DNA from: Baffinella frigidus
Lineage: Eukaryota; Cryptophyceae; Cryptomonadales; Baffinellaceae
Reading direction: 5' to 3'
NCBI GenBank assembly: GCA_026770585.1
Contig: MU647104.1
Span: 77,554 to 91,072 of the forward strand
DNA length: 13,519 bases
Shown here piece after piece: positions 9,701-13,400 of this stretch. The notes beneath the pieces were generated by a model. It was not told the origin of the DNA, did no database searches, and worked only from the letters and a program-made list of their open reading frames with translations. Both the position numbers and the translations under genes were made by a program. Each line of letters opens with the position of its first letter. Within the stretch, counting starts at the first letter, position 1.

Positions 9701-12700
9701 TGTGTAGCCACAACGAAGTGTGGCTCTCCTTCAGCCTCGTTGCCATCGACGGCTGGAACGGCGAAGACGCGATTCTGTACGCTGACGGTGTCGAGGTCTG
9801 GCGCCGGCCCTTTTCCTTCTCCGGCGCATCTTCGTGTGGCGGGAGCGGCGCCGAGGGCTCGATCTCAGGTGGTATCGTGCTCTCGCACAGCGCACGGGTG
9901 CTGGATCTCGAGCTGCGCACGACGCTCACCTCTGAGGCGGACGTCGTCTCGTGGGGTTTGGAGAGCTTCACTGTCTACGTGGATTGCGCGGGGGAGAGCG
10001 ATGCAGCGTGCGCGCCGATTGTGGCTCCGGACTGCGCCCCTATCATGGTGAGCGCAACCCCCCTCTCTCGGTCGCTCTGCCCCCCTGCCTCTGCCTTGCT
10101 TCCTCTCTGCCTCGCCCCGAACTGTCTCTCGCTCTGTCCCGCTCTACCACGCTGCCGCTCTCTTTCTCCCCCACTCTCTCGCTCGCCCTCCGTTTCTATC
10201 CCTCTCTGTCTCCAGCTCCTGACCTCGCAGAATGGGGAAGGGTTTGTTGGATCCGTGTTTTCAAGATTGTTGGTGTTGCGCTTCGAGCGGCTGAAACCCT
10301 AAACCTCAAACCCCATTTGCCGCTGACGAGTCGAACCTAACCCCTGAACCATGAACCATGAACCATGGACCATGGACCATGGACCATGGACCATGGACCA
10401 TGGACCATGGACCATGGACCATGAATCCACGCTGTGCTTTTGAAATAAAGTGAGGGTGCACAGTTGCACATCAACCCGAATCACCAAAACCAGGTCTCGT
10501 ACGATGGGACGTGTGGCCTCACCCTGGACGGCGTCGAATGCTGGGGTTTCGTCTACTATTCAAGCCCTTCCGGCAAAGGAGTGGTACAACCCCTAGACCC
10601 TAGACCCTGGACCCTAGACCCTGGACCCTGGACCCTGGACCCTGGACCCTGGACCCTAGACCCTGGGCACCCTAAACCAGCCCCCCCGTCGACATTATTA
10701 TCGCCTGAAAAATAATGACAAGGAACCGGCGGGTGTACTGATTCAGCAGCCGGCGTGGGAACTACTACCGGCAAACGTTTGGAAAGTACCGATTTGTAGG
10801 GGGTTGAAACCCCGCCTACACTTCTGCAGGCAATCGCCCTTGGAGGAGGGCACACCACGCTGGTGGTTTGGAGCGACGGCTCGCTCGAGGGCTTCGGAAG
10901 CAACCAGTATGGTTCGCTCGGCGGCGGAACGGGCATCATTGATCTCGGGGGGCTCAAGGCCGTGGTAAACCCTGCACCCTACACCTATTTGTACAAGAGG
11001 TGAAGTATCTTGAAGGTTTGGCCAACCCGTGGCACAAACATTTGTTCAGCTGTGGAACAGCCGTGGAACAGCCCCGCGTGACCGGTCACGCGGACGCCGA
11101 AGCCAGACGGTCGGTCGTGACTGCCTTGCGTGTGCCGAGTGCGGTCGTCGCACAAGTATCTTGAAGGTTTGGGCCATCCGTGGCACAAACATTTGTTCAG
11201 CTAGGTTCCGCTCAAGAGACTCGGGCAGGGCAGGGTCCAGCAGGGGCGAGAAACTCATAGGCTAACGTCCTAAAACTGGGGTGGTTAGGCCTACGGCATT
11301 GCCTAGGACCTCCTACCGTAGGCCGAGGGATCCTAGGACCAAAAAGTCTCGGCCTACGGTAGGAGGTCCTAGGCAATGCCGTAGGCCTAACTACCCCATT
11401 TTCAGGCAGTTACCCCATTAAAACCTCACATGGTCCGAGTAGCCCGTCCGTGGGAGGAATTCAGCAGGCCGACTGAAGGCTTTTCCATCCAGTGTGTCTA
11501 AACTCTAAACCCTAAACCTCAACCTAAGCCCCAGGCCTAAATCCTAAACCCTAAACGCAGGCTGTCGCAGCTGGATATTTTCACACGGTGGTGCTCATGC
11601 AAGATGGGTCGGTCCGCGCCTTTGGACACAACGGCTATGGGCAGCTCGGGCTCGGCGACAGAGCCAACCGCGGCGACGACGCTGATGAGATGGGCGTGAA
11701 CCTTCCTCCGGTACCACAAACCCTCACAGGGCGCCCACCAGCCTTTGGGGGGCCTCATGATTTGAACTGGGCCCGGGTGCTTGACGGTTTTGTCTCACAA
11801 ACCCAGGCAGTCAACTTGGGAATAACGCGTTGAATTGAATGAGGCGAGGCTAGAAGGAGAACCCGACACGAAGGCCGACGCTCACTCGGAACCCGTGTGC
11901 AGGTTGCTCTTGGCGCAAACCTCGTGGCCGTGGCTGTGGCGGCTGGACACAGTCCGTGCCCCTCTATTTTGCATTGTTGCTTTACTTCCTGCAAGACTCT
12001 CCGTTCCTCCCCTCCCAGAACAAAATCTCGATCTCTCTCTCTCGCACACCACTCTCTCTTTCTCTCTCGCACACACACACTCTCTCTCTCTCGCACACAC
12101 ACACACTCTCTCTCGCACACGCTTTCTCCCCCCCTCCTTCCTCTCTCATTCTCGTGTTTCTCTCTTTCTATCTTTCATTCTCACGCGAGGGATAGCTCGT
12201 TCCCCGGTGCAAACCCTCGTCCTACTCTTGCAGCCCTGGGACTGTCTCTTGCCCCACCCAAACGTCTCAAGACTCAGGCTCGCCCCAAGGCCTTACTCTG
12301 CCAGGAAGGTAAGGCCTCCGGCCCATCAAATGTCCGTCTCCGGAAGCTCACCCCCGAACCCGAACCCGAAAATGCAGGCCACACATGCGTCATCGTCGAC
12401 ACCGGGGCCCTCAAGTGTGCCGGATATTCCAATTACTTTGGATTCAGCGGCCGCGGAAACATCTATCTTCTCGAGGACGTCAACCTCTCCGGACTCAGCG
12501 CAGTGGTCGGCTATACCCGAACCCCGAAGCCCGAAACTCCCCTTTCCCTACAGGAAACTCCTAACCCCTAACCTCCAACCCTTCAACCCCACCCCTTATT
12601 GTACTTTTCGGGTCAGCGCGAATTTTGGGTCGGGGTCGGGGAGTCGGGAAAAATCAAAAATATCGCAAAAGGGCTCTAGTATTTGTGACATATTATGGGT

Positions 12701-13400
12701 GGGGGGTGCATCTTGTCATCATATCAATGCATAGGATATCATAAAACTTTAGATGGACGCACCAATTATCGAGATTTTCATTTCCCGACACCCCGACCCG
12801 ACCTCGAGAAAATCCGCGCTGACCCAAAAAGTACAATACCCCTAACCCCTGCACTTGATAGCGTGTGACGGGGTCAGGGCGGGGACAGGAAGGTAGATCC
12901 AAGGCTACCGGGAACGGGGTATTCAAACACCCATGGCGCACGGACGGTCCACTGAATCAGTTGTGATACAGCGAACCCGGATCTGTTGGTCGTGGATAAA
13001 GAACTCTCTCTCTCTGTCTCTCGGTAATCTGAGCCATTTCCGGTCTGAGCACCCTGGACTCTCAACCCTGAAAACCCTGAACCCTGACCCCTGAACCACA
13101 GGCTGTCTCGCTTGGAAGTTACTACACAGTCGTGCTCATGGCGGACGGCTCTGTTCGCGCGTTTGGGTCCTGCGCTTATGGGCAGTGTGGATCCGGCTCT
13201 ACCTCCTCCGTTACGTCCGATTCCTCGGCGGTTGATCTGAGCGGGGGGAAGGCCAAGGTTCGCGTTCCCAGCTCCCGCCTTCTTGGCCGAGCCCTTGAGT
13301 GGGCCCTCTTGTTTGTACCAGGAGTGATGAAGTATTTGAAATGTTGGTCGTATTTGAAATGTTGCTGTTTTGAAAGTCTCTCGGCAGGCTGTCGCAGCTG
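1267..13400 (+). CDS. Multi-exon gene for a mosaic Cys-rich / ConA-like / C-type lectin / RCC1 protein (partial at both ends)
   Basis: Joined exons: 1267-1340, 1822-1864, 2442-2495, (2816-2929 doubtful), 3323-3376, 4822-5308, 6200-6538, 6629-6867, 7247-7312, 7741-7881, 8072-8205, 8451-10047, 10494-10583, 10830-10964, 11561-11710, 11903-11951, 12378-12505, 13102-13257, and a stub at 13388-13400. The phases are mutually compatible at every junction, and the joined reading frame contains no stop. Domains in order: Cys-rich module, ConA/LamG-like domain with two insertions (one a C-type lectin), GCC2/GCC3 Cys repeats with a second Cys-rich module, a beta-sandwich-like segment, and RCC1 repeats. 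This composition suggests an extracellular or surface binding protein; the role is inferred. First and last exons, signal peptide and any anchor are outside the window. It could be two adjacent genes, but I see no stop codon, terminator-like site or start codon context between the parts. Confidence 0.72.
1341..1821 (+). repeat. Intron with C-rich heptamer (telomere-like) repeats
   Basis: Degenerate CCCTAAA/CCCTGAA/CCCGAAA units run from about 1350 to 1660, then non-repetitive sequence to the acceptor GGGCAG at 1821. I see no exon-like segment inside. Small frames here on the minus strand are shadows of the repeat. Confidence 0.6.
1822..1864 (+). CDS. Small exon: Cys-rich module, copy 1, middle part
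   Basis: This 43-base exon lies between AG|G (1820-1822) and donor GTTAAC (1865). It takes the phase-2 end of the preceding exon to phase 0 exactly. The join completes GKT-CVPGLLDQVDTSEE, which aligns with GRT-CAPFPNLANLG in the large exon, with the Cys at the same place. A microexon of this size would not be found without the homology. Confidence 0.58.
1865..2441 (+). repeat. Intron with dense C-rich heptamer repeats
   Basis: Runs of CCCTACA, CCCGAAA, CCCTGCA and AACCCGG type units cover most of 1865-2440, with a locally duplicated block (AAACCCGAAACCCTACACCC near 2000 and 2043). The repeats continue to within a few bases of the acceptor CACCAG|G. No coding segment seen. Confidence 0.65.
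2442..2495 (+). CDS. Exon: Cys-rich module, copy 1, helical-looking part
   Basis: Eighteen codons in phase 0 at both ends, reading VEAVSQASMRAIFDLEGE. This corresponds to the WLEAAVEAKDVAC region of the second module copy. The acceptor is CACCAG|G and the donor GTGTGC. Its 3' end (ATCTTCGACCTCGAGGGCGAG) is repeated downstream inside the following intron. Confidence 0.6.
2474..2833 (+). repeat. Five tandem copies of an exon-end/donor sequence forming an intron
   Basis: Related units begin near 2474, 2549, 2644, 2736 and 2803. Each carries a version of TTYGACCTCGAGGGCGAG followed by GTATGTGGCCTCGCTGTA. The first unit holds the exon end and donor (GAG|GTGTGC, 2495/2496); the last holds a possible acceptor (GCGCGAG|GTATGTGG, 2815/2816). 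Between units lie G-rich heptamers (GGGTTTAGGGTTT type). Confidence 0.6.
2816..2929 (+). CDS. Possible exon completing Cys-rich module, copy 1
   Basis: After GCGCGAG|G, an open stretch of 38 codons in phase 0 starts VCGLTAVW and contains GSACATGG. It would follow LEGE and supply the Cys expected there from the second module copy (DVACSSITGVNSW). The donor could be GTGTGT at 2930 or GTACAC at 2855. The middle of the segment has no clear match to the other module copy, so extent and even coding status are doubtful. Confidence 0.36.
2930..3322. other. Intron or gap containing a ~29-bp tandem repeat
   Basis: The left half is non-repetitive. From about 3129 to 3311 a unit of about 29 bases is repeated six or seven times, typified by TTACCCCCTGTTTATCGTGGG and then TAAAC. 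Each unit contains TTACCC and its complement GGGTAA, so single strands could form a series of small hairpins. The array ends 10 bases before the acceptor CGGCAG at 3322. Confidence 0.6.
3323..3376 (+). CDS. Exon: start of ConA/LamG-like domain
   Basis: Eighteen codons, GTGLHAHYRASSFDAVSK, between CGGCAG|G and donor GTCGCC. Joined to the next exon it reads HYRASSFDAVSK-VWSDVSGN. That resembles the opening strands of concanavalin A-like domains found in many protist mosaic proteins (an aromatic and RAS/DAS motif followed by W-S/T-D-x-SGN). The similarity is from family recollection. Phase 0 is chosen because it is the only open frame giving this pattern. Confidence 0.6.
3390..3640 (-). repeat. 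G-rich heptamer array (telomere-like, flipped orientation)
   Basis: GGTTCAGGGTTTAGAGTT, GGGTTTAGGGTTC and GGTTTACGGTTCTGCCG units on the + strand. These are the reverse complement of the CCCTAAA-type arrays seen in most other introns of the gene. Confidence 0.6.
3677..3788. repeat. GA / GACA / TA microsatellite cluster
   Basis: Interrupted (GA)n, then (GACA)n near 3710, then about ten TA units, then an uninterrupted (GA)n of roughly 20 units. The arginine/glutamate-repeat and leucine/serine-repeat open frames in this stretch are products of the microsatellite. Confidence 0.9.
3863..4026 (-). mobile_element. MITE-like inverted-repeat element, copy 2 (inverted)
   Basis: It starts CCACACAGCGGACTACAAAG and ends CTTCGTAGCCCGCTGTGTGG: terminal inverted repeats of about 20 bases with two or three mismatches. 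Read on the minus strand, the interior lines up with copies 1, 3 and 4 (CCGTAGG, CTACGG and CTATGGATTAT blocks). This is the copy with the best-kept ends. Confidence 0.72.
4202..4363 (+). repeat. ~96-bp dispersed element (copy 2) bounded by perfect 32-bp direct repeats
   Basis: The core 4234-4329 matches 867-962. Identical 32-base repeats (AAGGTGTCTCTCGCAACAGA...TTTCG) lie at 4202-4233 and 4332-4363, directly against the core. A target duplication of this length would be unusual; insertion into, or recombination at, a short tandem repeat is the alternative. Confidence 0.75.
4365..4486 (+). repeat. Two tandem 61-bp units
   Basis: The unit starting ATGCTCGCGCAAATACTTT at 4365 recurs, diverged, at 4426 (ATGCTCGGGCGAATGCTTT). 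Both end in AGACACCTTTCCTGATG-like sequence. Confidence 0.65.
4504..4660 (+). mobile_element. MITE-like inverted-repeat element, copy 3 (3' end decayed)
   Basis: The 5' end CCACGCAGCGGGCTACGAAG is intact. The interior TCCCTACGGATGGCCTACCG and CTATGGATTAT match copy 4. The right end AAATCCCTTTGCAGTCC is recognisable, but the outer GCTGTGTGG is lost. Confidence 0.65.
4822..5308 (+). CDS. Exon: ConA/LamG-like domain, N-terminal strands with inserted beta-rich segment
   Basis: Acceptor TCGCAG|G; donor GTTGTG at 5309; phase 0 to 1; 162 codons. It opens VWSDVSGNSRDGQALSLSG, typical of the first part of the ConA-like domain, and closes GHGAASSVTAVTG, which in relatives leads directly into the PATFTIC strand of the next exon. 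Between them about 120 residues (from HRRTLDYFDVTFDV to the NTFATVIQYTA region) alternate hydrophobic and polar residues, include two Cys and look like beta strands. I do not recognise this part; it appears to be an insertion. The open frame continues past the donor to 5442, but the continuation does not fit the domain. Confidence 0.7.
5785..5949 (+). mobile_element. MITE-like inverted-repeat element, copy 4
   Basis: 5' end CCACACAGCGGGCTAGAAAG; 3' end TTGCTTCGTAGCCCCCGCTCTGCGG. The internal palindrome CCCTACGGAT-CGCCTACCGTAGGG and the CTATGGATTATTCACA block match copy 3 closely. No transposase and no clear target duplication. Confidence 0.7.
6074..6196 (+). repeat. Heptamer array of ACAAACC / CATAAAC / CCCGAAA variants
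   Basis: The seven-base register is kept while the unit drifts from CCCTAAA to ACAAACC and back to CCCGAAA, ending three bases before the splice acceptor. The large hydrophobic minus-strand open frames across this stretch are translations of the array. Confidence 0.65.
6200..6538 (+). CDS. Exon: ConA-like core strands, then first half of C-type lectin domain
   Basis: Phase 1 to 1; 339 bases. The first part reads LPATFTICSVSRYENA and NWYHGHFAGTAGVFAY, a pattern (FTICSVxRY, NWxHGHxxGxAGVxxY) characteristic of this ConA-like family as I recall it. After a proline/glycine linker (PPPGPGPDC) it continues CFVRLCDAVTSSEA, then ACAAWGGHLASIKTAAQLQ, the diagnostic first half of a C-type lectin domain. 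The expected next ConA strand (DWMVMCGQNAG) appears only two exons later, at 7247. The donor is GCACGC (6539), a GC donor: only this point keeps the lectin frame and spacing. The next possible in-frame stop is TGA at 6550. Confidence 0.74.
6539..6628 (+). other. Short GC-AG intron made mainly of heptamer repeats
   Basis: 90 bases from GCACGC to GACGCAG. CCTGAACCC, CCCTCGA, CCCTAAA and CCCTGAA units fill it almost entirely. The acceptor is followed by C rather than the G seen at most other exons. Confidence 0.66.
6629..6867 (+). CDS. Exon: second half of C-type lectin domain
   Basis: Begins in phase 1, so G from the previous exon plus CG gives Ala (QLQ-AVHKSLMSF). It contains GGWLGASNY, WVWDDGSALDYT and the C-terminal YPICSK, matching the WIGL, W-x-W-x-DGS-x-x-DYT and P-F/I-C-K landmarks of C-type lectin domains. 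The QPD/EPN and WND calcium-site motifs are absent, so calcium-dependent sugar binding is unlikely; a protein- or other ligand-binding lectin-like fold is more probable. The domain ends exactly at the exon end (donor GTAACC, phase 0). Confidence 0.77.
6868..7246 (+). other. Intron with palindrome and C-rich heptamers
   Basis: The left part is non-repetitive and includes the small palindrome GGTCCGGAATCCGGACC flanked by A-run and T-run (about 6956-6989). From about 7120 to 7240, CCTGAAA and CCCTGAA heptamers lead to the acceptor GCATAG|G. Confidence 0.6.
7247..7312 (+). CDS. Small exon: ConA-like domain, central strand
   Basis: 22 codons in phase 0 at both ends, ending PPTDWMVMCGQNAGE, before donor GTCGGT. 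The DWxVMCGQNAG motif belongs to the same ConA-like family as the neighbouring exons. It resumes the fold that was left at AGVFAY before the lectin domain. Confidence 0.7.
7313..7740 (+). other. Intron with heptamers and repeated pseudo-acceptors
   Basis: C-rich heptamers run from about 7325 to 7470. After that come pyrimidine-rich blocks with copies of the coming exon start (TTGGTGC at 7572 and 7634; a weaker one near 7508), then a long C run (7675-7702) before the true acceptor GTGCAG. Confidence 0.62.
7567..7760 (+). repeat. Tandem copies of acceptor plus exon start
   Basis: CGCACGGTTTGGTGCTCATCAA, CGCAGGGCTTGGTGCGCGCC and TGCAGGGGTTGGTGCTCGCC are related (the first quoted in overlapping parts, aligned at 7572, 7634 and 7744), each preceded by a CT-rich tract. 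Only the last opens into sequence that fits the domain; the middle one keeps AG|G, but its frame hits TAA within 15 codons. Confidence 0.6.
7741..7881 (+). CDS. Exon: ConA-like domain, C-terminal strands
   Basis: 47 codons in phase 0 at both ends: GLVLANGVPAGDG near the start and AWSVSE at the end, with donor GTCACT. The LVLANG and S-x-W/F-x-V-x-E-V pattern follows MCGQNAG in this family and leads into the VAIWGR strand of the next exon. Confidence 0.72.
7882..8071 (+). repeat. Intron of A/C-rich heptamer variants
   Basis: Almost the whole intron consists of CCCTGAA, CCCCAAA, CTCAAAA and CTCCAAA type units, ending in CGCTACCCCAG|G. No other feature seen. Confidence 0.66.
8072..8205 (+). CDS. 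Exon: end of ConA-like domain
   Basis: Starts VAIWGRALTRAEMEAVSAHL, the typical terminal strand and helix of concanavalin A-like/LamG domains (E-V-x-I-W-x-R-x-L-T-x-A-E-M). It ends in phase 2 at TCTTCCAG|GTTGCA. Its last residues CPGGVGSS join to SDAEAPF of the large exon, so the ConA-like domain passes directly into the Cys-rich repeats. Confidence 0.74.
8206..8450 (+). other. Intron without heptamers
   Basis: CT-rich tract with a small CTCTCTGGAGAGAG inverted repeat (about 8262-8285), then unremarkable sequence to acceptor GAAACAG|T. One of the few introns of this gene lacking telomere-like repeats. Confidence 0.55.
8451..10047 (+). CDS. Large exon: GCC2/GCC3 Cys repeats, second Cys-rich module, beta-sandwich-like segment
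   Basis: 532 complete codons plus the split first one; acceptor GAAACAG|T, donor GTGAGC; ends in phase 0. From about 8560 to 9000, four repeats of the pattern C-x2-CPPGS-x-S...C-x-C-x-G-x-Y/F resemble ephrin-receptor-like GCC2/GCC3 repeats. Then GLSCSKVCSASGRTC to RRFCVC (about 9091-9360) is the second copy of the module seen at 1267-2495. Another GCC-type repeat follows (CPAGTTAPAGTK, about 9365-9540). From about 9547 (FRIKDTFS) to 9987 (ESFTVYVD) is a ~145-residue segment with LHGWEG, CGGLGAMLGGY, DGWNGEDAILYADGVEVWRR and WGLESFTVYVD. I recall such a beta-sandwich-like unit from protist proteins without a firm family name. The frame stays open to 10302, but beyond 10047 it is CT-rich intron. 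Confidence 0.82.
10048..10493 (+). other. Intron with CT-rich tract and ACCATGG minisatellite
   Basis: A CT-rich region (10055-10230) is followed by about 60 unassigned bases and then heptamers that change from CCCTGAA to GAACCAT and GGACCAT (10345-10425). The acceptor is AAAACCAG|G. A short exon after CTCCAG (10215) or CTCGCAG (10230) is possible, but I see no protein pattern. Confidence 0.58.
10345..10425. repeat. GGACCAT heptamer minisatellite
   Basis: About nine consecutive perfect GGACCAT units, bordered by GAACCAT units. Period seven, as in the telomere-like arrays. The unit contains the palindrome CCATGG across unit borders, so the array can pair with itself on either strand. Confidence 0.9.
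10494..10583 (+). CDS. Exon: RCC1 repeat 1
   Basis: 30 codons in phase 0 at both ends. TCGLTLDGVECWGF matches the H-T-C-A-L-x-x-DG-x-V-x-C-WG core of RCC1 repeats. The first part of the blade is divergent (SYDGT replaces the usual GG-x-H-T). Acceptor ACCAG|G; donor GTACAA. Confidence 0.64.
10584..10829 (+). other. Intron starting with CCCTGGA heptamers
   Basis: Heptamers (10588-10678, CCCTAGA and CCCTGGA units) begin four bases after the exon end. The rest is non-repetitive to CTGCAG|G. Confidence 0.65.
10830..10964 (+). CDS. Exon: RCC1 repeat 2
   Basis: 45 codons, phase 0 to 0: AIALGGGHTTLVVWSDGSL followed by GFGSNQYGSLGGG and IIDLGGLKAV. This is a complete RCC1 blade (A-x-x-GG-x-H-T...DGS-x-x-x-G-x-N-x-YG-x-LG). 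Acceptor CTGCAG|G; donor GTAAAC running straight into CCCTGCACCCT. Confidence 0.83.
11003..11202 (+). repeat. ~96-bp dispersed element (copy 3, shortened) bounded by 49-bp direct repeats
   Basis: Direct repeats at 11003-11051 and 11154-11202 (AAGTATCTTGAAGGTTTG...TTTGTTCAGCT) differ at only a few bases. Between them, 11052-11137 matches the 867 and 4234 copies from GCGTGACCGGTCACGC to GTGTGCCG. It lacks about 20 bases near the start and has TGGAACAGCC doubled. Confidence 0.73.
11272..11402. mobile_element. Long-arm hairpin (foldback/MITE-like) element
   Basis: Left arm 11272-11327 and right arm 11348-11402 are reverse complements over about 55 bases with one mismatch and one single-base indel, around a ~20-base spacer (GGATCCTAGGACCAAAAAGT). 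The arm includes TAGGCCTACGGCATTGCC and CTCCTACCGTAGGCC. The inner motif GGCAATGCCGTAGG resembles GGCAGTGCCGTAGGG in the MITE-like copy at 3863-4026. No coding capacity. Confidence 0.82.
11561..11710 (+). CDS. Exon: RCC1 repeat 3
   Basis: 50 codons, phase 0 to 0. AVAAGYFHTVVLMQDGSV then FGHNGYGQLGLGD and DEMGVNLPP: a textbook RCC1 blade. The tail (D-E-M-G-x-N-LPP) joins to VALGANLVAVAVAAG of the next exon as expected for this family. Acceptor AAACGCAG|G; donor GTACCA. The frame stays open past the donor, but the homology ends here. Confidence 0.85.
11711..11902 (+). other. Intron without heptamers
   Basis: 192 bases of non-repetitive sequence from donor GTACCA to acceptor GTGTGCAG|G. No other feature seen. 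Confidence 0.6.
11903..11951 (+). CDS. Exon: start of RCC1 repeat 4
   Basis: 49 bases, phase 0 to 1: VALGANLVAVAVAAGH. With donor GTCCGT at 11952 the joined protein reads AVAAGHSHTCVIVDTGALKC, with the normal AAG-x-x-HTC spacing of RCC1 repeats. A GA donor at 11946 would also stay in frame but would shorten the spacing by two residues, so GT is preferred. Confidence 0.72.
11952..12377 (+). other. Intron with CT/CA microsatellites
   Basis: Alternating (CT)n and (CA)n blocks (about 12030-12180, TCTCTCTCGCACACACAC type) dominate the first half. A short CCCGAACCCGAA stretch precedes the acceptor AATGCAG|G. The long open frames through here are low-complexity artefacts joined to the flanking exons. 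Confidence 0.65.
12378..12505 (+). CDS. Exon: rest of RCC1 repeat 4
   Basis: Enters in phase 1, leaves in phase 0. HTCVIVDTGALKCAGY is the HTCALLDTGALKCWG core with Ala in place of Trp; it continues FGFSGRGN and VNLSGLSAV. Acceptor TGCAG|G; donor GTCGGC followed within ten bases by ACCCGAACCCCGAAG. Confidence 0.82.
12506..13101 (+). other. Intron with a 242-bp inverted-repeat element
   Basis: C-rich degenerate heptamers at both ends (12516-12596 and 13055-13098), the inverted-repeat element at 12597-12838, and unassigned sequence from 12850 to 13050. Acceptor ACCACAG|G. Confidence 0.63.
12597..12838. mobile_element. 242-bp terminal-inverted-repeat element (MITE-like)
   Basis: It begins TATTGTACTTTTCGGGTCAG and ends with the near-complement (CTGACCCAAAAAGTACAATA). 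The match continues inward imperfectly for about 55 bases through GGTCGGG and GTCGGGAAA blocks. A possible 5-bp target duplication CCCCT lies at 12592-12596 and 12839-12843, although the surrounding C-rich repeats make that weak. The centre is AT-rich, with no open frame of note. Confidence 0.78.
13102..13257 (+). CDS. Exon: RCC1 repeat 5
   Basis: 52 codons, phase 0 to 0: AVSLGSYYTVVLMADGSVR, then FGSCAYGQCGSGS and VDLSGGKAK. A complete RCC1 blade close to repeat 3. Acceptor ACCACAG|G; donor GTTCGC at 13258. Confidence 0.82.
13258..13387 (+). other. Intron with a short direct repeat
   Basis: 130 bases without heptamers. GTATTTGAAATGTTG is repeated twice in tandem around 13330-13362. Acceptor TCGGCAG|G. 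Confidence 0.58.
13388..13400 (+). CDS. Start of RCC1 repeat 6 (partial exon)
   Basis: GCTGTCGCAGCTG repeats the first 13 bases of the RCC1 exon at 11561 after the same GGCAG/CGCAG acceptor, giving AVAA(G). It then runs directly into CGCTAAACCCTGAA heptamers, where the frame meets TGA. If real, it must splice at a GC donor (13401), with the rest of the blade beyond the window. It could instead be a broken exon. Confidence 0.45.

Larger units (their letters stand above)
10965..11560 (+). other. Intron with two inserted elements
   Basis: Contains the ~96-bp element copy 3 within 49-bp direct repeats (11003-11202) and a long-arm hairpin element (11272-11402). C-rich heptamers (11500-11556) then reach the acceptor AAACGCAG|G. 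Bases 11201-11220 recur in inverted form at about 4074-4093. Confidence 0.64.

Noticed and set aside
9256-9971. Minus-strand open frames opposite the large exon
   Set aside because: Shadows caused by high GC at third codon positions of the real coding frame.
10048-10302. Extension of the large exon to the stop at 10302
   Set aside because: After GTGAGC the translation is low-complexity Ser/Leu/Pro from a CT-rich tract, and the next RCC1 exon joins in phase at 10047.
11946-11951. GA splice donor at the end of the RCC1 repeat 4 start exon
   Set aside because: In frame and possible in dinoflagellates, but the GT donor six bases later restores the normal AAG-x-x-HTC spacing.
11835-12734. 299-codon plus-strand open frame
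   Set aside because: It runs through CT/CA microsatellite and an inverted-repeat element in a different frame from the RCC1 exons.
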